A stretch of DNA of 64,000 nucleotides from Enterobacter sp. RHBSTW-00175. Its GTDB lineage: Bacteria > Pseudomonadota > Gammaproteobacteria > Enterobacterales > Enterobacteriaceae. The notes under the pieces were generated by a model, which was not told the origin of the DNA, made no database searches, and worked only from the letters and a program-made list of their open reading frames with translations. Shown here in pieces: positions 44,621 to 54,221 of the stretch. Position 1 is the first letter of the stretch, and each line of letters starts with the position of its first letter. A program made the translations under genes and the position numbers. The stretch is taken from positions 16,793 through 80,792 of the forward strand of contig NZ_CP055931.1 in the NCBI RefSeq assembly GCF_013927005.1, in the 5' to 3' direction.

Positions 44621-45163
44621 ATGGAGCAACTGAACGGCACGCCGCCTTGCCTTATGAAGGCGTGGAAGAAGCATGAACACGAACTTCTTTGCTGGTTACT
44701 CAGACAAGTGGGTAATGAGGCTGATGCTGATGATCTGATACAGGAAACCTTTCTCCGGGCAATACGACAACATGGGAAATTCTGTGCCATCGTGAATGCC
44801 AGAGCCTGGCTGTTTGAGGTTGCCCGGCATCTGCTTATTGATAAAAGCCGCCAGCAGCGTCCATTTATGCCTCTCCACGATGATTTATCATTGCCGGATA
44901 ATACGCCTGAAACTGTCGACTCACTGGCTGGTTGTCTGCCCCGCATCCTGGATAAAATGGCAGAGTCTGATCGGATTATCCTTACGCTCTGTGATCTTGA
45001 GGGGATGAAACAGGCTGATTTTGCAGACCGAAATGGTCTGACACTTGCGGCAACCAAATCGCGTTTATCCCGGGCGAGGGATAGGCTGCATAGGAAACTT
45101 TCCAGCAATTGCCAGATCAGACTGGATGAGTATGGTCGGGTATGTTGTTTCACTCCCAAGTGA
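44621..45163 (+). CDS. sigZ: RNA polymerase sigma factor, SigZ-like
   Basis: The product is 180 aa. Sigma region 2 is at residues about 15-80 (HELLCWLLRQVGNEADADDL, IQETFLRAIRQHGKF, ARAWLFEVARHLLIDKSRQQ). Region 4 is at about 115-165 (LTLCDLEGMKQADFADRNGL, TLAATKSRLSRARDRLHRKL). It is an ECF-type factor of the SigZ subgroup, without an evident anti-sigma gene nearby. It probably controls the permease and thioredoxin-like genes that follow on the same strand. Confidence 0.88.
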   Translation: MEQLNGTPPCLMKAWKKHEHELLCWLLRQVGNEADADDLIQETFLRAIRQHGKFCAIVNARAWLFEVARHLLIDKSRQQRPFMPLHDDLSLPDNTPETVDSLAGCLPRILDKMAESDRIILTLCDLEGMKQADFADRNGLTLAATKSRLSRARDRLHRKLSSNCQIRLDEYGRVCCFTPK

Positions 45164-45319
45164 AGAATCTGTTTCCCCTTCTGGGGTTACCGATAAGCTA
45201 TTGCAGTGAAATCCTGTTCAATAACATTTCTCAGCAAATGAAATAAATCGAAAAAAACTGCATCCTTTTCTGTCAAACAGCGTCTTCCCGAAAAACAACC
45301 GTCGTGAGGCCTGTCCGTT

Positions 45320-46321
45320 ATGTTCCAGATTTTCACTGATTTTGCCACCTGGCTGGTCTATGAATGCCTTAGTCTGAGTCCTGCAACCAAACTCGGGGAG
45401 GCGATCCACTTTTTTGTCGAAGACGTGAGCAAAATTTTCGTTCTCTTGCTGGTCATGATCTACTTTGTGGCCATACTACGGGCCTCGCTGGATATTGAGA
45501 GGGTAAGAAACTATCTTGCAGGTAAGCACCGTGGAATGGGGTATTTACTGGGCTCCTGCTTTGGCGCCGTTACTCCGTTCTGTTCCTGCTCAAGTATCCC
45601 GGTATTTCTGGGGTTTACTTCGGCTGGTATCCCCCTCGGGATTACCATGGCCTTTCTCATCACATCCCCCCTTATCAATGAAGTCGCCGTCCTGCTTCTG
45701 GTCAGCCTGCTCGGATGGAAGTTCACGCTCATTTATATTGCTGTCGGAATGGCTGTTGGTATGGCTGGCGGTGCTTTTCTTGATCGGATTAAGGCCGAAC
45801 GCTGGTTAGCCGATTTTGCCGCCGATGCCCTCAGAGACGGGCAGCAACATCAAACTGATGAGATCCGACAATCTACCATGGCACCGCATATGCCTCTCTC
45901 AAAGCGACATGCCTTTGCTAAAGAGGAAACTCTCACCATTTTTAAGCGTGTCTGGCTCTGGGTCATTCTCGGAGTAGGACTTGGTGCGGCATTGCATGGA
46001 TTTGTGCCCGACGGATGGATCGCGTCGCATCTCGGTGCCGGTCAGTGGTGGACTGTCCCTGTAGCTGTGCTGGTTGGCATACCTCTCTATTCCAATGCTA
46101 CCGGTGTGATCCCTGTGATGGAGAGTCTGATCACGAACGGCCTGCCAGTGGGGACAACTCTGGCTTTTTGCATGAGCACTGTGGCTGCCAGCTTTCCTGA
46201 GTTCATTCTGCTCAAACAGGTGATGAAGTGGCAATTACTGTGCACCCTGCTGTTGCTGTTGTTGACCTCTTTCACACTGGTTGGCTGGATTTTTAACGTT
46301 GTATTCCCGTTAATTCCCTGA
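45320..46321 (+). CDS. ArsP/DUF318-family permease
   Basis: The product is 333 aa with about eight to ten membrane segments. The cysteine motif AVTPFCSCSSIPVFLGFTSA is the signature of the ArsP-like permease family, in which members export trivalent organoarsenicals. PLINEVAVLLLVSLLGW and VGIPLYSNATGVIPVMESLI form the second half of the repeat. Substrate here is unproven. It follows sigZ and is 13 bp upstream of a thioredoxin-like gene, a common permease-thioredoxin pair. Confidence 0.87.
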   Translation: MFQIFTDFATWLVYECLSLSPATKLGEAIHFFVEDVSKIFVLLLVMIYFVAILRASLDIERVRNYLAGKHRGMGYLLGSCFGAVTPFCSCSSIPVFLGFTSAGIPLGITMAFLITSPLINEVAVLLLVSLLGWKFTLIYIAVGMAVGMAGGAFLDRIKAERWLADFAADALRDGQQHQTDEIRQSTMAPHMPLSKRHAFAKEETLTIFKRVWLWVILGVGLGAALHGFVPDGWIASHLGAGQWWTVPVAVLVGIPLYSNATGVIPVMESLITNGLPVGTTLAFCMSTVAASFPEFILLKQVMKWQLLCTLLLLLLTSFTLVGWIFNVVFPLIP

Positions 46322-46334
46322 AGAGGATTATAAA

Positions 46335-46565
46335 ATGAAGCATGTAAAAGTACTGGGTACAGGCTGTTCCGGTTGTAAAACAACCATCCGCCTTATCCAG
46401 CAGGTGGCTGATGAGAGAGGCGTCGCTATTCAGCTTGAAAAAGTGGAGTCACTGTCTGAAATAATGAAACACAAAGTGATGGCGACCCCGGCGGTTGTCG
46501 TTGATAACATCGTTGTACATACCGGAGGAATACCATCAAGAGACATTATCGAAAGCTGGCTCTGA
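46335..46565 (+). CDS. Thioredoxin-like (TM0996/MTH895 type) small redox protein
   Basis: The product is 76 aa. The active site CSGC occurs in VLGTGCSGCKTTIRLIQQVA. The cis-proline strand is VMATPAVVVDNIVVHTGGIP. This length and motif define the family regularly paired with ArsP-type permeases, where it may deliver electrons or bind the metalloid substrate. It is co-transcribed with the permease (AGAGGATTATAAA before the ATG). Confidence 0.9.
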   Translation: MKHVKVLGTGCSGCKTTIRLIQQVADERGVAIQLEKVESLSEIMKHKVMATPAVVVDNIVVHTGGIPSRDIIESWL

Positions 46566-46671
46566 CCTGCAGGCAGGGAAATAATTCCTGTTCGTTCATT
46601 GCCTGAAATATCAAGCTCTGATCTCTGTAGAGGACTTCCGGCAGCCCCTTTTTTAATGAAAAGTTCAGACC

Positions 46672-46713
46672 CAGAGATGAAGGTATACCTTCATCTCTGT
46701 CGCGGAGCTCCGC
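46672..46713. repeat. Two adjacent perfect palindromes (28 bp and 12 bp)
   Basis: Bases 46,672-46,699 are a perfect 28-bp palindrome (arm CAGAGATGAAGGTA). Bases 46,702-46,713 (GCGGAGCTCCGC) are a second one. They lie 107 bp after the thioredoxin-like gene. A bidirectional transcription terminator is possible, but there is no T-run; a dimeric protein's operator is the alternative. The rest of 46,566-46,842 shows no gene. Confidence 0.7.
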
Positions 46714-46842
46714 CACAGCAGGTAAAGTTTACACTCTGATATCTCACTTATCACAGTCAGTTCAGGTCCGTTTTTTGCTCTCTGACAGCTGGCCGTCTTA
46801 CTGCAGTCCCTGTTCAGCCTTTAGTTATCATATTCCTGACGC

Positions 46843-47046
46843 TTATTCGTTTAAAGTCTGAAACTTCGCTTCAAGCTCAAGTATTCTGAGACACATCTGC
46901 TCAATAAGTTCTGGTGTGATGGTTTTTTTAAAACGAGCGATGAGTTCAGCATCCGTGTCATCCATATATTTTATGGGTTTATCAAATGCAACCTGGCTAA
47001 GCCGGGCAAGCGCAAGAACTTCATCAATCATAAGGATTTTCTTCAT
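46843..47046 (-). CDS. Small hypothetical protein, 67 aa
   Basis: The sequence MKKILMIDEVLALARLSQVA continues FDKPIKYMDDTDAELIARFK and ends with a helix ELIEQMCLRILELEAKFQTL. It is soluble and mostly helical, with no known domain. A plausible start is supported by AAGGCGAC upstream. It lies on the minus strand downstream of the universal stress protein gene. Confidence 0.6.
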   Translation of the reverse strand: MKKILMIDEVLALARLSQVAFDKPIKYMDDTDAELIARFKKTITPELIEQMCLRILELEAKFQTLNE

Positions 47047-47127
47047 AATGTCGCCTTTTCTTCCCGACTCAGGGTTTTAATGCCAGTCTGGAATTAAGTT
47101 TTCCCGGAGTTTCCTCCGGGTTCCGAC

Positions 47128-47973
47128 TTATCTGAGCATTAACAGCGGGACTCTGGTCTGTTCGAGCATCGCAGTTGTGTTACTGCCGATGAAAAAACGT
47201 CGCAGGGAAGAGTGCCCATATGCCCCCATGACAATCAAATCCACGCCGTTGTCTGCGGCGTAACGACAAAGCGCCTCCGTTACCGAGCGTCCTTCAGCTA
47301 ACCGGGATATCGCACTGATGCCAGCGCACTGCAGACTACGCTTTGCCTCTTCGAGGGTATGAGCATCGCCGTTAACCATTACGATATGACATTCCAGGCT
47401 CTGCAGCAGAGGGCTGAGCGTCAGTCGACGCAGGTTTCTCCGGCTTTCCTCACTGCCATCAAACGCAAACATGACTCTTGAAGGTACAGAAAAAGTTTCA
47501 GGTACAATCATTACCGGCTTTTTCTGCAGGCGGATAATGCTCTCCAGATTGCTGCCAACCGGGTTCTGTGCTCCCCGGCGACCGAGCACCATCATACGAA
47601 TACCCTTCAGGTCAGCCAGGATGATATCCAGTGCGCCATGTTTCTGAAGTTGCTGAACATCCAGGATACCGATCTGGCTGAGCAGTTCCGCGCATCCGGC
47701 AAGAATGGCGCGTCCCTGAGTCATCAGCAGGCGGTTACGCTCCCCTTCTATTCGGACAAGGTCCTGCGTCAGTTGCTCCCGGCTGTCAATACCGATAGTC
47801 CCCGTAAGGTCAGAAACTGCCGGTTGTTCATTTTTTTCAAGCACATGCAGCAGGGCAAGAGGAACGTCAAGCTTCCCGGCAATCCAGGCTGCATACTCAC
47901 ACACGGCGCGTGTTGATGACGATCCATCCACGCAGGCAATAACGGTGTTGTCCATAGCATTAATTCCTGACAT
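47128..47973 (-). CDS. Universal stress protein with two Usp domains
   Basis: The product is 281 aa. Domain 1 (residues about 8-140) starts NTVIACVDGSSSTRAVCEYA; domain 2 (about 160-281) has RVMFAFDGSEESRRNLRRLT and the nucleotide-binding signature VMGAYGHSSLRRFFIGSNTT (GxxG-S/T). It probably binds ATP or AMP. The start overlaps the SulP stop (TAATG) with GGGAGG upstream. SulP plus tandem Usp is a frequent enterobacterial plasmid pair. Confidence 0.92.
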   Translation of the reverse strand: MSGINAMDNTVIACVDGSSSTRAVCEYAAWIAGKLDVPLALLHVLEKNEQPAVSDLTGTIGIDSREQLTQDLVRIEGERNRLLMTQGRAILAGCAELLSQIGILDVQQLQKHGALDIILADLKGIRMMVLGRRGAQNPVGSNLESIIRLQKKPVMIVPETFSVPSRVMFAFDGSEESRRNLRRLTLSPLLQSLECHIVMVNGDAHTLEEAKRSLQCAGISAISRLAEGRSVTEALCRYAADNGVDLIVMGAYGHSSLRRFFIGSNTTAMLEQTRVPLLMLR

Positions 47974-48430
47974 TAATGACCTCCCATCAGTTTTTCGATT
48001 TCTTCGGGTTTATCGTGAACACCAAAGCGATCAACGATAGTACGGGTTGCTTCGTTCATCCCGCGGATCTCAACGTCTGTTCCTTCTCTGCGGAATTTAA
48101 TAACCACCTTATCCAGTGCGCTGACCGACGTGATATCCCAGAAATGGGCATGCGTAACATCAATGACAACTTTCTCTGCAGCTTCACGAAAATCAAAATA
48201 CGCCATAAAGCGGTCGGCGGAGGCAAAGAACACCTGCCCGGTGACCTTATAGAGCCGGGACTCTTCCCTGAGTTCTGAAGAGACAGCCAGAAAACGCGCC
48301 ACTTTAGTGGCAAAATTCAGGGAAGCGATAAGCACACCGGTCAGTACCCCGAATGCCAGATTATGAGTGGCCACCACCACCACCACTGTTGCCAGCATCA
48401 CCACGCTGGTAGAAATGGGATGGCTTTTAA
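47973..48430 (-). pseudogene. SulP-family anion transporter, 3' fragment
   Basis: Only the last membrane helix (VVMLATVVVVVATHNLAFGV then LTGVLIASL) and the C-terminal STAS domain (VTGQVFFASADRFMAYFDFR; KVVIDVTHAHFWDITSVSAL) remain, about 150 residues of the expected 500 or more. The 5' part is cut at 48,430 by the Tn3-type mini-element, and the missing part does not appear beyond it. Confidence 0.87.
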
Positions 48431-49680
<1,250 letters not shown>

Positions 49681-49812
49681 TTAATATAAAGACACAAGCA
49701 GAGACATTTTTGGCACGATATAAAAACGCTAAGTTAAAAAATCACTATGACGTGTTGGGTATCAAATGTTCACTGGCATAAACCTCTGTTTCTGATGTAA
49801 AACAGATTTTCT

Positions 49813-49833
49813 GAGGAGGCGTAAAACCTCCTC
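49813..49833. terminator. Hairpin downstream of the ferritin gene
   Basis: GAGGAGG-CGTAAAA-CCTCCTC forms a 7-bp G/C-rich stem just beyond the ferritin stop (leftward gene). A short A/T-rich run on the far side is weak, so efficiency is uncertain. Confidence 0.6.
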
Positions 49834-49849
49834 GTACTGCGAAATTGAT

Positions 49850-50350
49850 TTAGTGATAGCGATCGATCACGCCAACCAGATAGTGGTCGGTTTGCTGCAT
49901 GTTGATGCCCGCTTTTTTAGCGCTGCGGACTTCATCCAGAATGATTTGCAACAGCGTCCCGTCCACGATTTCCTCTTTTCTGTATCGCTTCAGGAAGTTA
50001 ATCGCTGACTTATCGTTTGCTGCCTGGGCGTCTTCCGTCAAAGAGGTCAGCGCATTAATGCGCTTCTGGTAATCGCTTACCGTCTGCTCAAACAGATCTT
50101 CCAGCGTGGAAAATTCACCGCACCGGGCGTGTTGCTCCTGTAACACCGGCGTGGCGCCGCTCTGTTTGATGTATTCGTACATGCGCATCATTTGCGTCAC
50201 CGTATTTTGCGCCTGATGACGCAAAAATAGTGCGGTGCCATTAAGGCTATTCTCGCTGCACCTCTGGCTGAGCTGAAGATACAAATTTGAGGTATAAAAC
50301 TCCTGATTCATTTGCGCATTCAGTTTTTGAACTATTCCGCTAGCGATCAT
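49850..50350 (-). CDS. ftnB: FtnB-like ferritin-fold protein
   Basis: The product is 166 aa, the usual length of enterobacterial FtnB (YecI). It begins MIASGIVQKLNAQMNQEFYT; the four-helix bundle includes SLNGTALFLRHQAQNTVTQM and IVDGTLLQIILDEVRSAKKA. As in FtnB, the ferroxidase ligands are only partly kept. FtnB is implicated in repair of oxidised iron-sulfur clusters. A chromosomal-type gene on this plasmid-like segment is probably captured DNA. The start ATG 50,350 follows AGGAAG. Confidence 0.88.
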   Translation of the reverse strand: MIASGIVQKLNAQMNQEFYTSNLYLQLSQRCSENSLNGTALFLRHQAQNTVTQMMRMYEYIKQSGATPVLQEQHARCGEFSTLEDLFEQTVSDYQKRINALTSLTEDAQAANDKSAINFLKRYRKEEIVDGTLLQIILDEVRSAKKAGINMQQTDHYLVGVIDRYH

Positions 50351-50624
50351 AGGACTTCCTTATTTCTTGTCATCTCAGAAAACGGTCACTCTTCGAAAAA
50401 ACAACCAGAATAAAAGCGATTCTTTCGCTTTTTTTATTGCGCCTGGTTACGCAGTCATATTCATTTTAAGTCTGGATGCTCCTTATTTAAATATCCAACC
50501 CTACTATCGCATTTCTATCTGGCATTATTCTGTGATGGTGTTTCGATATTCACACTCCCTGTGCCAATCCTTTCTTATCGACAGTAGGAAACTTCCTCCG
50601 GCTATTCTGCTGAACACGATTAGG
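50351..50624. other. No gene seen
   Basis: The region upstream of ftnB should include its promoter. The AT-rich remainder has only short frames without ribosome-binding sites. Confidence 0.5.
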
Positions 50625-50645
50625 GGCACTGTTGCAAAGTTAGCG
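50625..50645. mobile_element. IS26 terminal remnant
   Basis: GGCACTGTTGCAAAGTTAGC plus G is the outer end of IS26, cut at 50,645 by IS1. It shows that an IS26 once occupied this site. Confidence 0.85.
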
Positions 50646-50700
50646 GGTGATGCTGCCAACTTACTGATTTAGTGTATGATGGTGTTTTTGAGGTGCTCCA

Positions 50701-50976
50701 GTGGCTTCTGTTTCTATCAGCTGTCCCTCCTGTTCAGCTACTGACGGGGTGGTGCGTAACGGCAAAAGCACCGCCGGACATCAGCGCTATCTCTGCTCTC
50801 ACTGCCGTAAAACATGGCAACTGCAGTTCACTTACACCGCTTCTCAACCCGGTACGCACCAGAAAATCATTGATATGGCCATGAATGGCGTTGGATGCCG
50901 GGCAACCGCCCGCATTATGGGCGTTGGCCTCAACACGATTTTCCGCCATTTAAAAAACTCAGGCCGCAGTCGGTAA
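50701..50976 (+). CDS. insA: IS1 InsA
   Basis: The product is 91 aa from GTG 50,701. The zinc-ribbon cysteines SCPSC and CSHC, and the helix-turn-helix [20 protein letters not shown], are the DNA-binding part. InsA alone represses; a -1 frameshift at the A-run near 50,952 fuses it to InsB to give the transposase InsAB'. Confidence 0.95.
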   Translation: MASVSISCPSCSATDGVVRNGKSTAGHQRYLCSHCRKTWQLQFTYTASQPGTHQKIIDMAMNGVGCRATARIMGVGLNTIFRHLKNSGRSR

Positions 50977-51398
50977 CCTCGCGCATACAGCCGGGCAGTG
51001 ACGTCATCGTCTGCGCGGAAATGGACGAACAGTGGGGATACGTCGGGGCTAAATCGCGCCAGCGCTGGCTGTTTTACGCGTATGACAGGCTCCGGAAGAC
51101 GGTTGTTGCGCACGTATTCGGTGAACGCACTATGGCGACGCTGGGGCGTCTTATGAGCCTGCTGTCACCCTTTGACGTGGTGATATGGATGACGGATGGC
51201 TGGCCGCTGTATGAATCCCGCCTGAAGGGAAAGCTGCACGTAATCAGCAAGCGATATACGCAGCGAATTGAGCGGCATAACCTGAATCTGAGGCAGCACC
51301 TGGCACGGCTGGGACGGAAGTCGCTGTCGTTCTCAAAATCGGTGGAGCTGCATGACAAAGTCATCGGGCATTATCTGAACATAAAACACTATCAATAA
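50895..51398 (+). CDS. insB: IS1 InsB (transposase catalytic part)
   Basis: The product is 167 aa as a free frame; it functions as the C-terminal part of InsAB'. The DDE domain includes [40 protein letters not shown] and [20 protein letters not shown]. It appears intact. Confidence 0.95.
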   Translation: MPGNRPHYGRWPQHDFPPFKKLRPQSVTSRIQPGSDVIVCAEMDEQWGYVGAKSRQRWLFYAYDRLRKTVVAHVFGERTMATLGRLMSLLSPFDVVIWMTDGWPLYESRLKGKLHVISKRYTQRIERHNLNLRQHLARLGRKSLSFSKSVELHDKVIGHYLNIKHYQ

Positions 51399-51413
51399 GT
51401 TGGAGTCATTACC

Positions 51414-51641
51414 TTACTTGTCATTTTCTTTCAGCCAATTATCGACCAAATCCTTTATCACATCAGTAATAGATGTACCTTGTTTTGCACACGCAGCTTT
51501 GAAGCGGGTATGTATCTCTTCATCAAAGTTAACGTTGACTCTCTTTTGCTTTCCCGTGGGTGTGCTATTGACGACTTTTTCAAGATCTCGATGCTCACCG
51601 AAACTCATTGTTTTTGATGTATGTTGCTTAGTTAGTGCCAT
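51414..51641 (-). CDS. Ribbon-helix-helix partner of ParA
   Basis: The product is 75 aa. A flexible N-terminus is followed by a ribbon-helix-helix (KQKRVNVNFDEEIHTRFKAA then CAKQGTSITDVIKDLVDNWL). Such proteins bind centromere or operator repeats next to a Walker-type ParA. Its stop codon abuts the IS1 end exactly. It is downstream of parA on the same strand, with a repeat copy between them (51,664). Confidence 0.85.
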   Translation of the reverse strand: MALTKQHTSKTMSFGEHRDLEKVVNSTPTGKQKRVNVNFDEEIHTRFKAACAKQGTSITDVIKDLVDNWLKENDK

Positions 51642-51663
51642 ACATAACCTCTAATATGCTGAA

Positions 51664-51677
51664 ATGAGTATATGAGT
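51664..51677. repeat. Partition repeat, copy 1
   Basis: ATGAGTATATGAGT lies between parA and its ribbon-helix-helix partner. The identical 14-mer recurs upstream of parA at 52,385. Confidence 0.75.
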
Positions 51678-51679
51678 TT

Positions 51680-52300
51680 TTACTCAAATGATTCGAGTAT
51701 TTCTCGCGTCAGAATGGCTATCTCGCCCTTTGCTGCTCCATCGTTGGTATCGAAAACGCTCTCACCCTCCATGACGGATTTAACGTAACTTTGGCGTTGT
51801 GTGATCGCAGTTTTAAACGGCTTAATACCCGTCTGAGCAATGCTATCTTTCAGAACGTTAAGCATGGTGGCTTGTTCGATTTTCCGTGTGATGAGGAATC
51901 GAGCTTCTACCGGACGATTATAAGCCTGGGCTTCCAGTACCGTGACGACAGAACCGGCAGCGGAAAAATCCAAAGGGCTGGGTGTTACCGGGATGATAAT
52001 CAGGTCGCTGACCATCACCGCTGCGGAAGTAATAACTGACAGAGAACCGGCTCCATCAATAATCACAAAGTCATATTCAGCCAGATCTTTTCTTACCTGG
52101 TAAACGTCTTTCTCTGATGCTGCGGTGTAAACATCGAATGCTGCTTTCTCTGCTTTATTCCAGTTAGTCAGGCTCATCTGTGGGTCTGTATCTACAACTG
52201 CAATTTTTTTACCCGAACTGGCAAGGCAGCTACTGACGTTGATTGTTGCAGTCGTTTTACCGGAGCCACCTTTAGGGTTGAGGAACGCGATAATTTTCAT
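51680..52300 (-). CDS. parA: ParA-type partition ATPase
   Basis: The product is 206 aa. The deviant Walker A is FLNPKGGSGKTTATINVSS (residues about 6-24), then VVDTDPQMSLTNWNKA and the switch VIIDGAGSLSVITSAAVMVS. The short length without an N-terminal regulatory domain marks type Ib ParA, which works with a small ribbon-helix-helix ParB-like partner, as found here. It would segregate the plasmid at low copy number. Confidence 0.92.
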   Translation of the reverse strand: MKIIAFLNPKGGSGKTTATINVSSCLASSGKKIAVVDTDPQMSLTNWNKAEKAAFDVYTAASEKDVYQVRKDLAEYDFVIIDGAGSLSVITSAAVMVSDLIIIPVTPSPLDFSAAGSVVTVLEAQAYNRPVEARFLITRKIEQATMLNVLKDSIAQTGIKPFKTAITQRQSYVKSVMEGESVFDTNDGAAKGEIAILTREILESFE

Positions 52301-52318
52301 GTCTAAACCTCATTTGTG

Positions 52319-52410
52319 TGTTTACTCATTTGAGTTTAATTATACACAAAAACACAAATGAGTAAATGTGTTTTTTATGTGTAAATGAGTATATGAGTGT
52401 TTTTTTTGAG
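52319..52410. repeat. Candidate centromere/operator repeats upstream of parA
   Basis: Four related motifs occur in about 90 bp: ACTCATTTGAGT (52,324), CAAATGAGTA (52,356), AAATGAGTAT and ATATGAGT (52,384-52,398), followed by a T-run. They share the core ATGAGT/ACTCAT with the copy at 51,664. Position before a type Ib parA suggests parS and autoregulation. Confidence 0.65.
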
Positions 52411-52454
52411 TGTTGGAACTGGCGGGAATTTTGGTTTAGGCTTCTCTCAATAGA

Positions 52455-53444
52455 TTATTGCCAACCTCCATCGTATTCATTCCAGCCCTGATTAGTTGCA
52501 TCATTGGTTAGCGTCATATCATCGACCACGCAGTTACGTATCTCAGCTGTGCGGTATATCTCGTCGAAAAGTTCGTCAATCTGCTCTTTCAAATCGGCCT
52601 CATCGCTATACGTAAAAATCAGGCTGTACTCATTGTTGTCCAACACCTTTCCGTCATAGTCGCACTCAACCAGCCAGGCAATATCTTCTCTGACCTTTTT
52701 CTTCCCACGGGTAAATTTGCTGCCGTTCTGCACCGGCACCCACAGTGTGGCTGTCACGGAAAATGCGGTAGCACTCTCAGACTGCCCGGAAAGAGAGGGG
52801 AGGGCTGTAACTGGGGGACACTGTTTAATCGCCCGGCTAATGGTGCCACGACTGCAATTGATGGTCTTCTGAACCTGGCTCCAGGAGCTGCCGCTGGCCA
52901 GCAGCCGGTTAATGGCATCATAGCGATGTTGGTTAACCTTTCTGCCCTGGTATTTGCCCTCAGCTTTTGCTTTGGCGATCCCCTGTTTCTGGCGTTCCCG
53001 CCGCTGCTCATAGTCGCGTCTGGCCACTGCGGCCAGCATATCGAGCAGCATGTCATTGATGGCCGAAAACATCCGGTTATCAAAATCGGTCAGCCCCGGA
53101 GATAAATGCAGCCAGGTAGTGGGAACATTAACGGCCACGACTCTTATATCTTTCCTGGCAATCATTTTCTTGAGCGTGATCCAGTCATTCCCGGCCAGTC
53201 GTGAAAGGCGGTCAACATCTTCAATAAGTAAGATGTCGCGCTGCCGACAGTCTTTCAGCAGCCGGAAAAGCTCAGGACGTTCCAGGCGTGAACCTGACTC
53301 ATTTTCAATATAATAGTTACAGATGGCCAGCCCGTGCTCAGTGGCGAAAGTATCGATAGAGCTACGTGCTCGTGATGCATCCTGTTCGGACGTGGAGGCA
53401 CGAAGATAAGCGCGAACAAAGCAGGTCGGTACTGTTTGGGTCAT
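52455..53444 (-). CDS. Serine recombinase with a C-terminal extension
   Basis: The product is 329 aa. Residues about 8-150 are the resolvase/invertase catalytic domain (AYLRASTSEQDASRARSSID with the catalytic serine; ENESGSRLERPELFRLLKDC; LLIEDVDRLSRLAGNDWITL). A helix-turn-helix follows (RYDAINRLLASGSSWSQVQK; TINCSRGTISRAIK, to about residue 210). The remaining 115 residues (TATLWVPVQNGSKFTRGKKK; EYSLIFTYSDEADLKEQIDE) form an extra domain I do not recognise. It is probably the plasmid multimer resolvase, adjacent to parA. Confidence 0.88.
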   Translation of the reverse strand: MTQTVPTCFVRAYLRASTSEQDASRARSSIDTFATEHGLAICNYYIENESGSRLERPELFRLLKDCRQRDILLIEDVDRLSRLAGNDWITLKKMIARKDIRVVAVNVPTTWLHLSPGLTDFDNRMFSAINDMLLDMLAAVARRDYEQRRERQKQGIAKAKAEGKYQGRKVNQHRYDAINRLLASGSSWSQVQKTINCSRGTISRAIKQCPPVTALPSLSGQSESATAFSVTATLWVPVQNGSKFTRGKKKVREDIAWLVECDYDGKVLDNNEYSLIFTYSDEADLKEQIDELFDEIYRTAEIRNCVVDDMTLTNDATNQGWNEYDGGWQ

Positions 53445-53838
53445 TTTTGAGAACCGGTTCTGTTTAAGTGTGTCGTGTGTGTTTAAACAGTACCAGCTTG
53501 CAGTGGTACGAGGAAGGTATACTTATATAGTACCAAAATCCGTAGCTCTAAGTGGGGCCGAGCAAACCTCACCTTCACGATTGACTGGAAATCTTGCCCT
53601 GCCTGGTTCTACATATAGTAACAACCGTAGAGAACAGCATACAAAATGTAGCATTGTCCAAAAAATAGTGGGTAGGATCAGGTAACTTTGGGTTGTGGTG
53701 GCAGACTCGGCAGAACAGTTTTTTGCCGAGTCCCACTTGGGGTAGATAAAGCAACATAGGTCAAAAAAATGCTTAAAGTTCGTTAAGCTGCAATGTATTG
53801 TTATAGCTCCTGAAAATTTTCTTATGATTGGAGTTAAC
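53445..53838. promoter_or_regulatory. Recombinase/defence intergenic region with inverted repeats
   Basis: This gap holds no convincing gene. It contains GTACCA-N8-TGGTAC (53,490-53,509), another GTACCA at 53,527, the palindrome GTTTAAAC (53,481), and a 9-bp-stem hairpin GACTCGGCA...TGCCGAGTC (53,704-53,732). The first group, beside the recombinase start, could be its recombination site. The hairpin may insulate the defence operon, which begins at 53,839. Confidence 0.5.
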
Positions 53839-54210
53839 ATGGCTGACAAAAAAGTTTTATTCATAGCTTTCGCGATTGAGGATGAAACTCAACGTAATTT
53901 TTTGAAAGGACAATCGCTCCACCCAAGAAAACCTTATGAATTCATAGATATGTCAGTAAAAGAACCTTATGACACCGAGTGGAAAGCGCGTGTTAGGACT
54001 CGTATCAAGCGTTCAGATGGTGTAGTCGTACTGGTTAGTAAAAATTCACTGAAATCCAGTGGGCAAAAGTGGGAAATACAGTGCGCAAAAGAAGAAGGTA
54101 AACCTATCCGTGGTATCTGGGCTTATTCAGATGACAGAACTAATATAGACGGTGTAAATACTTACACTTGGTCTGATAAAAATATCACTGATTTTATCAA
54201 CGCATTATAG
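53839..54210 (+). CDS. TIR-like (DUF1863, ThsB-type) signalling protein
   Basis: The product is 123 aa from ATG 53,839 (TTGGAGTTAAC upstream). It is a single TIR-like fold: strand A KKVLFIAFAIEDE, then DTEWKARVRTRIKRSDGVVV with Asp60, LVSKNSLKSSGQKWEIQCAK with the candidate catalytic glutamate Glu79, and GKPIRGIWAYSDD. This matches DUF1863/MTH538 TIR-like proteins such as Thoeris ThsB, which use NAD to make cyclic ADP-ribose-type signals after phage sensing. It is first of a four-gene AT-rich operon and 11 bp before a caspase-like gene. Signalling rather than NAD depletion is inferred from that pairing. Confidence 0.85.
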   Translation: MADKKVLFIAFAIEDETQRNFLKGQSLHPRKPYEFIDMSVKEPYDTEWKARVRTRIKRSDGVVVLVSKNSLKSSGQKWEIQCAKEEGKPIRGIWAYSDDRTNIDGVNTYTWSDKNITDFINAL

Positions 54211-54221
54211 GATATATATAA

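Larger units (their letters stand above)
50646..51413 (+). mobile_element. IS1, complete 768 bp
   Basis: Both IS1 ends are present (GGTGATGCTGCCAACTTACT at 50,646 and GTTGGAGTCATTACC ending at 51,413). The flanking 9-mers differ (AAGTTAGCG and TTACTTGTC), so one side was lost by IS1-mediated deletion or rearrangement. Confidence 0.96.

Noticed and set aside
50367..50672. 101-codon plus-strand frame upstream of IS1
   Set aside because: It runs into IS26 and IS1 sequence, lacks a ribosome-binding site and has no recognisable domain.
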